DNA of 64,000 nucleotides from Rhodospirillaceae bacterium (lineage in GTDB: Bacteria; Pseudomonadota; Alphaproteobacteria; MPNO01; UBA2964): assembly GCA_002720855.1 (NCBI GenBank), contig PBIN01000010.1, forward strand, positions 1 to 64,000. Direction: 5' to 3'. The position numbers were made by a program, and so were the translations under genes. A model generated the notes under the pieces. That model did no database searches, was not told the DNA's origin, and worked only from the letters and a program-made list of their open reading frames with translations. Within the stretch, counting starts at the first letter, position 1; every line of letters begins with the position of its first letter. This document shows, one piece after another, positions 46,711-56,013 of the stretch.

Positions 46711-47087
46711 TAGCTCAATTTAGTGGCCCCGAAGACAATTTTACAGCTGCTGGATGCGCAAGATAAGAATAGTATCCTGTTGCCAATCCGGATAGCGGAT
46801 GTTGTCCACGACTGCTGTGGATAAGTCTGTAGATAAACTAATCACCTTTTGCTCACCCTCTTGCGATCATTGAGTTTATCGCAATTTGCCCAATTATTGG
46901 GCAAATACATAAGCTATTGATTAATATAGGATTTCCTAATTTAAGCGTTAACGAAAGATTACTATTAAGTAAACATATTGTGAAAATTCAACGGCAACAC
47001 ACAAGTTTCGGTAGTTGATGCGTGAATAATGGCTTTGTGTACAAATGCTGCCTTAATTGCCCGCTTCGATTATTTTAGAGCACTAAG
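46711..47087. other. Gene-free region with DnaA boxes, two hairpins and an AT-rich block
   Basis: Between uvrC and folB no convincing coding frame was found. A perfect DnaA box TGTGGATAA is at 46816-46824, a one-mismatch box TGTAGATAA at 46828-46836 and a two-mismatch box in the opposite direction at 46802-46810. Two adjacent perfect inverted repeats follow: TTGCGAT/ATCGCAA (46861-46884) and TTTGCCCAA-TTA-TTGGGCAAA (46885-46905). Then about 90 bases are strongly AT-rich. The arrangement resembles a replication origin or a DnaA-regulated promoter. No flanking gene is a known origin marker. Confidence 0.45.
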
Positions 47088-47495
47088 TTAACTATGTCGC
47101 GAACGCTCGATTTCTACACCAACACTAGCGGCATCTTCAAATATATCTAACTTTTCGACACGAACCCTTACGCGTTCTATTCTTTGATCAGCAAGTATTC
47201 GCGCAGCAATCTTTTCGGCGAGGGTTTCAACCAGGTTTATATGCCCTGAATCGACGATGGTTCGAATTCCATCGACGATTTCTTCATAGCACACGACTTC
47301 TGACAAGCGGTCCTGCACCGGGTTTTCAGCTTCCGGAACTTCCATGTCGAGATTTATACGTACGCGCTGTTTTCCGTCTTTCTCATGAGTATGGATTCCG
47401 ATAAGCGCGGGAATGACCAGATCCCTGATAAATACGTGACGGACACCAGGATGCCCGTGGTGAAGCAATGGGCGAACTGCGCCTTGTGAACTCAT
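47088..47495 (-). CDS. folB: Dihydroneopterin aldolase
   Basis: 135 residues. The central part (FIRDLVIPALIGIHTHEKDGKQR and the conserved glutamate in NLVETLAEKIA) matches FolB, which cleaves dihydroneopterin in folate synthesis. Slightly longer at the N-terminus than the usual 120. Followed on the same strand, in reverse order, by a FolM-like reductase gene upstream. Confidence 0.92.
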   Translation of the reverse strand: MSSQGAVRPLLHHGHPGVRHVFIRDLVIPALIGIHTHEKDGKQRVRINLDMEVPEAENPVQDRLSEVVCYEEIVDGIRTIVDSGHINLVETLAEKIAARILADQRIERVRVRVEKLDIFEDAASVGVEIERSRHS

Positions 47496-47555
47496 CTCGA
47501 TATTCCTTTGATCGTCTGGTCGGTTTTACTTTGTATCATTTAATAAATACTTCCA

Positions 47556-48326
47556 TTACTCGATTGGCCCTGTTTCGTCGTCTGGTTGGGCCCAACCAAG
47601 ATGCTGTCCGCCATCTAATGCTATCATTTGGCCAGTCATGGACCGAGACGAAAGAATAAACTTTACCGTACGGCTGATTTCTTCCGGTGAGGTGCCTTTG
47701 CCAAGAGGTGTGGCAGCACACTGCTCTGCAAATTGGTCGGATGATTGACGCGGGCTGGGCAATGCAGGGCCGGGGCCGATCCCATTGACTCGGATACGAG
47801 GCGCAAGCGCCAGGGCGAGGCTTTGTGTCATAGTCCAAAGTGCAGATTTGCTGATGGTGTAAGAAATAAAATAGGGCGTAAGGTTCCAGACCCTTTGATC
47901 CAACAAATTTATGATATTTCCCGTTTCGTTGTTGGGAAGAAGTTCGGAAAACCGTTGGCTTAGAAAAAGAGGGGCCTGAAGATTAACTTTGAGATGGTGA
48001 TCCCAGCTATCGGAAGACACGGTATCAATCGTGTCCGGTTCAAATACGGAAGCGTTGTTGATCAAGCAGGTGATTGCTCCGATTTCTTCGGTCGCTGCTT
48101 CCACTAGTGAATTGGTCTGCGCTTCCTGCGACAGTTCGGCCTGGAGTGCGACAGCATTACCGCCAGCCGCCTGAATTTCGGTGACGAGGTTTTCTGCCTC
48201 TTCAGCAGATTGTTGATAATGTACCGCGACATTCCAGCCTTCTGAGGCCAAATCACGTGCGATCGCAGCGCCAATTCGCCGGGCACCGCCGGTTACGAGG
48301 ACATTTCTGGAGGATGCGTCAGACAT
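47556..48326 (-). CDS. SDR oxidoreductase, pteridine-reductase/FolM-like
   Basis: 256 residues, Rossmann fold. The nucleotide motif TGGARRIGAAIA has the T-G-x3-R-x-G form of pteridine reductases and FolM, rather than the usual T-G-x3-G-x-G of SDRs. The catalytic YxxxK is present (YTISKSAL). It lies just upstream of folB on the same strand, so a role in dihydrofolate or dihydromonapterin reduction is likely, but is not proven by sequence alone. Confidence 0.82.
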   Translation of the reverse strand: MSDASSRNVLVTGGARRIGAAIARDLASEGWNVAVHYQQSAEEAENLVTEIQAAGGNAVALQAELSQEAQTNSLVEAATEEIGAITCLINNASVFEPDTIDTVSSDSWDHHLKVNLQAPLFLSQRFSELLPNNETGNIINLLDQRVWNLTPYFISYTISKSALWTMTQSLALALAPRIRVNGIGPGPALPSPRQSSDQFAEQCAATPLGKGTSPEEISRTVKFILSSRSMTGQMIALDGGQHLGWAQPDDETGPIE

Positions 48327-48357
48327 AGTGGCACAATGCGAGATTGCTCACGTGGCT

Positions 48358-49332
48358 TCAAGCCCCCGGCAAAATTCCGGCGGGTAAGAAATGCAGCGAA
48401 ATGTACGCGGCATATAGGATCAGTAACACGATGCCTTCCCAACGTTGAATACGCCTACCTGTCAGCATGAACCACATAAAAAGGGCGGTAATGACAAAAA
48501 GGACCCAAATATCAAAACTGACGACAGCGGATGAGAAGGGTAGGGGTGCAGCAATTGCCGCCGCTCCGGTTATACCCAACAGGTTAAAAATGTTGCTGCC
48601 GATAACATTGCCGATACAGACATCAGTTTGTTTGCGGGCCGCCGCGACCAGTGCGGTGGCGAGTTCGGGAAGCGATGTTCCAAAAGCCACCAGCGTGATG
48701 CCGATTACTTCTTCGCTTATGCCAGCTTCCCGGGCAATTGTTGATGCACCGATGACAGTCATGCGGGACCCCGCGACAAGGGCTACCAGACCGATGGCTA
48801 GCGCCAGCAGCATCGCCCACACTTTGTCGGGAAGTCCTGCCTGAAGCTGCTCGCCTTCATCGCTGTGTCGCTGGGCAGTGGCGTCGGTATTCTTGGAATC
48901 AGACCATATCGAGAAGGCCAAATAGCCAAAAAGGACGGCGATAGCGATAGCGCCGTGATACCAAAACGCTATTCCGGTAAGCGCAACACCGATAAACAAG
49001 ATTGTGGCCGCGGCCATCATGACGCCATCGCGCCTGAGCGCTTCAGGATGGACAGATAGCGGGATTACGATGGCGGCGGCGCCGATAATCAAAAGAATGT
49101 TCGCGAGATTACTGCCAATGACATTACCGACAGCAATACCGGGTGATCCGGAAAGCGCGGCATCGACGCTGACGACGACCTCCGGTGCTGAGGTCCCAAA
49201 CCCGATGATCGTTAACCCGACGATAAAGGGAGAAATTCCTGCCCGCCGCGCCAGCCCAACAGCACCTCTAACCAGTGCCTCACCGCCAAAGAGCAGCAGC
49301 GCCAGACCGCCAATGGTCAACATAAGATTCAT
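48358..49332 (-). CDS. Calcium/sodium antiporter (CaCA family, YrbG-like)
   Basis: 324 residues with about ten membrane helices and the two inverted alpha repeats, marked by GFGTSAPEVVVSV and AFGTSLPELATALV. It exchanges Na+ or H+ for Ca2+ (or related cations) across the inner membrane. 24 bases after uvrB; probably cotranscribed only by proximity. Confidence 0.9.
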   Translation of the reverse strand: MNLMLTIGGLALLLFGGEALVRGAVGLARRAGISPFIVGLTIIGFGTSAPEVVVSVDAALSGSPGIAVGNVIGSNLANILLIIGAAAIVIPLSVHPEALRRDGVMMAAATILFIGVALTGIAFWYHGAIAIAVLFGYLAFSIWSDSKNTDATAQRHSDEGEQLQAGLPDKVWAMLLALAIGLVALVAGSRMTVIGASTIAREAGISEEVIGITLVAFGTSLPELATALVAAARKQTDVCIGNVIGSNIFNLLGITGAAAIAAPLPFSSAVVSFDIWVLFVITALFMWFMLTGRRIQRWEGIVLLILYAAYISLHFLPAGILPGA

Positions 49333-49356
49333 GAGGGTTTACCCAAATCCGACGTC

Positions 49357-51510
49357 CTACTTCCGCAGCCGTCTTTTGGCGTCCTGCTTGCGTTGCGCCT
49401 TATTGCGGTACTTGCCACGGCTTTTGGCGTCGGCAGCACGTATGCGGGCGGCAAGACGTTTTGGGCCAACGGGCTCCGGGTCGCCGATACCAAGTTCTAC
49501 GGCCTCTAGCCGGTTAATTTCATCGCGGAGTCGTGCCGCTTCCTCAAATTCGAGATCGCCCGCTGCTTTATGCATGCGTTCTCTAAGGTGCTCGATATGC
49601 TTGGCAAGATTATTGCCGACAAGATGGGTGGTTTCCTCGTCGCCGGTATCGACAGTGAAATGATCGCCTTCATAGACGGATTCAAGAATGTCGCCGATAT
49701 CCTTGCGGACAGATTCCGGCGTGATCCCGTTTGCAGCATTGAAGGCTTGTTGCTTTTCGCGTCGCCTGTTGGTTTCGTCAATGGCGTAGGTAAGCGAGCC
49801 GGTCATATCATCGGCATAGAGGATCACCCGCCCATCGACATTGCGGGCAGCACGTCCAATGGTTTGCACAAGAGAGGTGCGGGACCGCAAAAATCCTTCC
49901 TTATCGGCATCGAGGATTGCCACCAGCGCGCATTCAGGAATATCCAGCCCCTCGCGCAGCAGGTTGATGCCAACAAGCACATCGAAGGCACCAAGTCGTA
50001 AATCGCGAATAATTTCGATGCGCTCCAGCGTATCGATATCGGAATGGAGATAGCGCACGCGAATGCCAGCTTCCTGCATATATTCGGTCAAATCCTCCGA
50101 CATGCGCTTGGTCAGTGTTGTGACAAGCACGCGCTGGCCTTTGAGAGCACATTCGCGGCATTCCGCCATTACGTCGTCCACCTGATTTTCGACCGGGCGA
50201 ATGATACAGACCGGATCAATCAGCCCGGTGGGCCGGATAACTTGCTCGATAAAGGCGCCGCCGGTGCGTTCCAGCTCCCATGGGCCCGGCGTGGCGGAAA
50301 CAAAGACAGTCTGCGGCCGCATACCTTCCCATTCCTCGAACTTCAGCGGGCGGTTATCGACGCAGGAGGGTAGCCGGAACCCGAATTCCGACAGGGTGGT
50401 TTTACGATTGAAGTCGCCCTTAAACATGCCGCCGAGTTGCGGCACGGTGACATGGCTCTCATCAACCACCAGCAAAGAATCTTCCGGCAGATATTCAAAC
50501 AATGTCGGCGGCGGTTCACCCGGTGCACGGCCCGTTAGATAGCGCGAATAGTTCTCAATCCCGGCGCAGTGTCCGGTTGCCTCGATCATTTCCAGATCGA
50601 ACACCGTGCGCTGCTCGACGCGTTGTGCTTCCAAAAGCTTGTTGTCCTTTTGCAGCTCAGCCAGCCGCTTCTTAAGCTCAGCTTTTATACCTTTGACCGC
50701 TTGATGCAGGGTCGGTTTGGGCGTTACGTAATGGCTGTTGGGGTAAATGGTAATCTGCTCCAGCTCGCCGGTTTTCTCGCCGGTCAATGGATCGAACTCA
50801 TGGATCGATTCGATTTCGTCGCCAAACAGCGACAGCCGCCAGCCACGATCCTCATAATGCGCCGGGAAGATCTCTACCAGATCGCCGCGCACTCGAAACG
50901 CGCCGCGTGTGAAGTTCTGGTCATTGCGCCGATATTGCAATTCGACAAAGCGCCGTAATAACCCGCTACGCTCCGCCATATCGCCGACTTTGAGCCGGAT
51001 TGTCATTTCAGAATAGGTTTCGACCGAGCCGATACCGTAAATGCAGGAAACCGACGCGACAATCACCACATCGCGCCGTTCCAGCAGGGCGCGCGTTGCA
51101 GCGTGGCGCATCCGGTCGATCTGCTCGTTTACCGACGCATCCTTCTCGATATAGGTGTCGGTGCGCGGTACATAGGCTTCCGGCTGGTAGTAATCGTAAT
51201 AGGAGACGAAATATTCGACCGCATTGTTTGGGAAGAAGGTTTTCATCTCGCCATAGAGTTGGGCGGCGAGTGTTTTATTGGGGGCCAGAATAAGAGTAGG
51301 GCGTCCGAGTGTCTGGATGGCCTTAGCCATAGTAAAGGTCTTGCCCGAACCCGTGACGCCGAGCAGCACCTGGTCGCGTTCCTCGCCGTTAACGCCTTCT
51401 ATTATTTCGGCAATGGCTTCCGGTTGGTCGCCCGCTGGCTCGAAATCAGATACAAGTTCGAAATCAGCGGCGGCGCCTACGGCAGGACGGTCGGCAAGAA
51501 CGGTGTTCAT
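49357..51510 (-). CDS. uvrB: Excinuclease ABC subunit B
   Basis: 717 residues. Walker [13 protein letters not shown], the DNA-threading beta-hairpin region [20 protein letters not shown], helicase motifs and the C-terminal UVR domain ([12 protein letters not shown]) are all present. Damage verification in nucleotide excision repair with UvrC. A lysine/arginine-rich tail of about 30 residues follows the UVR domain. Confidence 0.98.
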   Translation of the reverse strand: MNTVLADRPAVGAAADFELVSDFEPAGDQPEAIAEIIEGVNGEERDQVLLGVTGSGKTFTMAKAIQTLGRPTLILAPNKTLAAQLYGEMKTFFPNNAVEYFVSYYDYYQPEAYVPRTDTYIEKDASVNEQIDRMRHAATRALLERRDVVIVASVSCIYGIGSVETYSEMTIRLKVGDMAERSGLLRRFVELQYRRNDQNFTRGAFRVRGDLVEIFPAHYEDRGWRLSLFGDEIESIHEFDPLTGEKTGELEQITIYPNSHYVTPKPTLHQAVKGIKAELKKRLAELQKDNKLLEAQRVEQRTVFDLEMIEATGHCAGIENYSRYLTGRAPGEPPPTLFEYLPEDSLLVVDESHVTVPQLGGMFKGDFNRKTTLSEFGFRLPSCVDNRPLKFEEWEGMRPQTVFVSATPGPWELERTGGAFIEQVIRPTGLIDPVCIIRPVENQVDDVMAECRECALKGQRVLVTTLTKRMSEDLTEYMQEAGIRVRYLHSDIDTLERIEIIRDLRLGAFDVLVGINLLREGLDIPECALVAILDADKEGFLRSRTSLVQTIGRAARNVDGRVILYADDMTGSLTYAIDETNRRREKQQAFNAANGITPESVRKDIGDILESVYEGDHFTVDTGDEETTHLVGNNLAKHIEHLRERMHKAAGDLEFEEAARLRDEINRLEAVELGIGDPEPVGPKRLAARIRAADAKSRGKYRNKAQRKQDAKRRLRK

Positions 51511-51650
51511 AGCTCTTTATATGCTGCTCATTAGCCCGATTTCCAGCCTAGCCTAAAATATCCGATTTTGAACACGGCATATGAAGAATGCCTGGGTGCT
51601 TCAGGCCCACTTACAAATCGACCGCCTGACCGACGCTGTAGAGTATTAGC

Positions 51651-52244
51651 CTATCGATGATTGCCGCCGCTCTCCTCAGCAAACACCAGATAGCGCATTG
51701 GGCCGCCGGGAACGATTGAGTCCAGCGGCCAGCAAGTCACCAGCGTAAGCATGGAGTCACCGGTCCCCGTTTCGGGCGGAAACCATTGCTCGCGTGAGTC
51801 AACGATTGTGCTGCCGGCAACGCGATAGCTAAACCAGAAGCCCTCGTCATTCTGTAAATCGATTGGATCGCCGGGTTTAAGATCGCCCAGAAGGGTAAAG
51901 CTGGTATCGCGATGCCCCGCGATAACACTATTACCCGGCGTGCCCGGCGGCGAGGTGCCATCGAGATGGCCCGGCCCGAAGGCAAGCGTCGCACCCTGTG
52001 CTCCCGCAAGCACTGTGATGTCACGTTTATGTGTCGGAAAGTGCAGCTTGGCGACCGGCCAGGTGTCGGCCCATGGCCACGGCTTGATCTTAACGCCGGT
52101 TGAGATGGTTTCAGCCCAGGCATCGGCGATCATACCTTTGGCAAGAGCGGCCTTGGCGTATATCCAGCCGCCGTCGATCAGCTGCCAGGCCCCAAGCGCA
52201 CCGAATAGCAGTGCGCCCGCTACCAGTAATTTTGACCGTCTCAT
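51651..52244 (-). CDS. Class GN sortase
   Basis: 197 residues: N-terminal membrane anchor, then a sortase domain with catalytic His (AGHRDTSF), Cys (LVTCWPLDS) and Arg (GGPMRYLV). Class GN sortases occur in Gram-negatives, usually with one dedicated target. Its start overlaps the stop of the preceding gene by four bases, so it is translationally coupled to its target. Confidence 0.93.
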   Translation of the reverse strand: MRRSKLLVAGALLFGALGAWQLIDGGWIYAKAALAKGMIADAWAETISTGVKIKPWPWADTWPVAKLHFPTHKRDITVLAGAQGATLAFGPGHLDGTSPPGTPGNSVIAGHRDTSFTLLGDLKPGDPIDLQNDEGFWFSYRVAGSTIVDSREQWFPPETGTGDSMLTLVTCWPLDSIVPGGPMRYLVFAEESGGNHR

Positions 52245-54457
52245 ACCTGCCTCCTGAATAGCAGAAGCATTGAGGCAACGACTAAACCCAACATACCGAT
52301 CAGAATTTGCAATGGACCTGATGTGGCGCCTGTGGGCAGCTGTACAGGTTGGGCAGAGGTCAGGCTCATTTGCTGCGACGCCTGGTGCTCTGGCAAACTT
52401 TTCAGCATCGACGCGAAGTTTCCTTGCATGGGTGGTTTTGCCTGGTTGGCTTTTTTCGGACCCGGTACGCGCAATTGTTTTTGAGATCTTTGTGTTCTCC
52501 AGCCCTCGGGCAGGTTCAGCGGGATTTTGCGCTTAAACACCGGCTCGTCGATGGGGCGGGCTACGGTTTTTTCGACCGCAACCAGACTGGTAAATTTGCT
52601 GACCAGCTTATGACGTAGAGCGGTCGCGATTATGGCCTGCCGGACACTGGCTGGGTCAGCGCCACGGCGCAAGGAACCGGTTAACGCAGTAATCCTTTGG
52701 CGGGCCCAGATTGTGGAAATTCCAGCCGCGGGACGCGCCTGATCGAGGGAGATTGTTTGCGACCAGGGTGCACGTCCCCTGCGGCCGGATAATGTCAGTT
52801 TGGCGGTATCTTTGGGCAATGACCCAGTCGCGCGAATTGCCAACACCACTGGTTCGCCGTCATGCAGATCAGGCAGGCGTTTGGGGTAAGGCGTCAGCCG
52901 GACGCCGTCGCTAATCCCTGCCCAGTCGGCGGCAAGATCAAGCATCGCCGGGCGTTCTATTTTGAGCAGCAGGCGGCGCATTTTGTCTTCGACGTTATTG
53001 ATATCGCCGATATAGGTGAAGCTGCCACGACCGATCTCTGCAGCCCGGCGCATAAAGTGGCTGTTGGGCGCGCTGCCGATACCGACGGTAAACAGGCGTG
53101 CTTCGCGAATATGGCGCGAAATCTCGATAAACAGCTGTTCCTCATTGCTGACTGCGCCATCCGTAATAAAAATTATTTGGCGAAGCCGGTCTGGTTTGGT
53201 GTTACCGATCAGGGAACGCAGTAGCGCCTGGCGTATTTCTGTACCGCCGTCGGCTTCTGTATTGGCGACAAATTTCCTGGCTTTTGCCAGGGAAAACTGA
53301 TTGGCAGGTCTCACCGAGGCGAAAAGCGAGACGGCAACAGTATCGAACCGGATGATATTGAAGCGGTCGTTGGGCCGCAGCCGATCGAGCGCAAATGTTA
53401 GTGCCTTACGGGCCTGAACGATCGATTTACCGGCCATCGATCCCGACTTGTCCAAAACAAAGACGATGTCCCGTGGCGGTACATTTCGTGTATCCGGACG
53501 TGGCGGTGTGACCATGGCAAGATAAAACTTCTCGCCCGCAACGGTTTCCGTGAACAGCGCGGCAGATGGGAGAGAGCCGCGCTTCGGTGTCCATATCAGT
53601 TCAAAATCTTTATCAGCAGGGACGGCCTTTTCAGCCAGTTTGACCGTGGCTTTGCCGTCCTGCCAGTCATCGCTTTTGATATCGTGGTGCAGGCTCTTGA
53701 GATCGGCGAGCGGTACGCCCGCATCAAGTTCTACCGTCAACGCAACTGGATTGGTCTTACCGCGCTTTGGGTCATGGATCGGTGTGTTCAGCCAAGTATC
53801 TTTTTTAGCGTTGCTTTCATTCGGTTTAAAAGGTGCTTTGACAATGTGGGCCTTTGCGGGAGGTACATAGCGCGGCGCAACGACCATCGGGAAGCGCAGA
53901 TGATAGCGGTCCTGATCGAAACGCAAATTCTGCAAATAGGTTATTTCGATAGCGATTGTCGCCTTGGGGCCGATATTGGCGACCCTGGTGCTGAAGACAT
54001 TCGGCCGGTGTTGCTCGATGAGTGCTGCGCGTTTTCCAGCGCGTTTTGCCTGGCTGAAAATTTTGCGGGCTTTTTGCTTTTCCTTAATCTCCGAAACAAT
54101 CTTTTTGTCGCCAGTCGCGACGACCATATGATTGACCGCTGCGTTTTCAGGCAACGGAAAGACGTAACGCGCTTCCAGCCAGGCATCGCTCGGATTGATA
54201 AAACTTTGTTTGACGATGACCCGGGCGACCGGGCCGCTGATACGAATATCAACCTCAGTGCCGAGCAGCGGTGCCGGGATGTGCTGGCCCGGGAACTTGG
54301 TCGCATAGACCAATGACCCGCTATGGACGTTGTCCAGCGTAATCGTGCCGGGAGCATTGCTGGTTTTTACCGGTTGCGGGGCAGAAAAGGCGGTCTGCAT
54401 TGCTGTGAATAAGGCGAGGGTGGCGTATAGGAAGATGCGGTTGATTGATGGAGTCAT
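52241..54457 (-). CDS. Marine proteobacterial sortase target protein (VIT and VWA domains)
   Basis: 738 residues. Signal peptide, N-terminal VIT domain (about 50-180), a VWA domain with MIDAS motif DKSGS (about 330), and a C-terminus with LPTGATSG, a membrane helix and RRQV, the layout of a sortase substrate. The sortase gene overlaps its stop codon. VWA domains suggest adhesion or protein binding at the cell surface; the role of this pair in Gram-negatives is unknown. ATG 54457 (MTPSINR) follows AGGAAA; the longer frame to 54514 is unlikely. Confidence 0.92.
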   Translation of the reverse strand: MTPSINRIFLYATLALFTAMQTAFSAPQPVKTSNAPGTITLDNVHSGSLVYATKFPGQHIPAPLLGTEVDIRISGPVARVIVKQSFINPSDAWLEARYVFPLPENAAVNHMVVATGDKKIVSEIKEKQKARKIFSQAKRAGKRAALIEQHRPNVFSTRVANIGPKATIAIEITYLQNLRFDQDRYHLRFPMVVAPRYVPPAKAHIVKAPFKPNESNAKKDTWLNTPIHDPKRGKTNPVALTVELDAGVPLADLKSLHHDIKSDDWQDGKATVKLAEKAVPADKDFELIWTPKRGSLPSAALFTETVAGEKFYLAMVTPPRPDTRNVPPRDIVFVLDKSGSMAGKSIVQARKALTFALDRLRPNDRFNIIRFDTVAVSLFASVRPANQFSLAKARKFVANTEADGGTEIRQALLRSLIGNTKPDRLRQIIFITDGAVSNEEQLFIEISRHIREARLFTVGIGSAPNSHFMRRAAEIGRGSFTYIGDINNVEDKMRRLLLKIERPAMLDLAADWAGISDGVRLTPYPKRLPDLHDGEPVVLAIRATGSLPKDTAKLTLSGRRGRAPWSQTISLDQARPAAGISTIWARQRITALTGSLRRGADPASVRQAIIATALRHKLVSKFTSLVAVEKTVARPIDEPVFKRKIPLNLPEGWRTQRSQKQLRVPGPKKANQAKPPMQGNFASMLKSLPEHQASQQMSLTSAQPVQLPTGATSGPLQILIGMLGLVVASMLLLFRRQV

Positions 54458-54618
54458 GGTTTCCTGCCCTGTCGATGTTGCGATGGCGCTATATCTCGCT
54501 GGCAAATCGGGCAATCACATGGCTGAAGCTGGACCATTGCACGGCCTTTTTGGGCAGGCACCGTGCCGGTCCAAAACAGTCCACAGATAAAGTGTGAAAG
54601 GCACAGGGTTTCGGTTGA

Positions 54619-55881
<1,263 letters not shown>

Positions 55882-56013
55882 GATCGTATTTAATAACAAG
55901 CATCGTTCGATTCTTTTGGATTCGCTCTTGCATCCCATGCGCGGGGCTGAAAACATATCCCCATAATAAGTCGATAACCGCGATCCGGCGTTCCAAGCCT
56001 CTGATCGAGGCCA

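Noticed and set aside
51511-51650. LexA-type SOS box upstream of uvrB
   Set aside because: GAAC- and GTTC-like words occur but not with the spacing of the alphaproteobacterial GTTC-N7-GTTC box.
53684-54316. 210-codon open frame opposite the sortase target gene
   Set aside because: Covered by a protein with clear VIT and VWA domains on the other strand.
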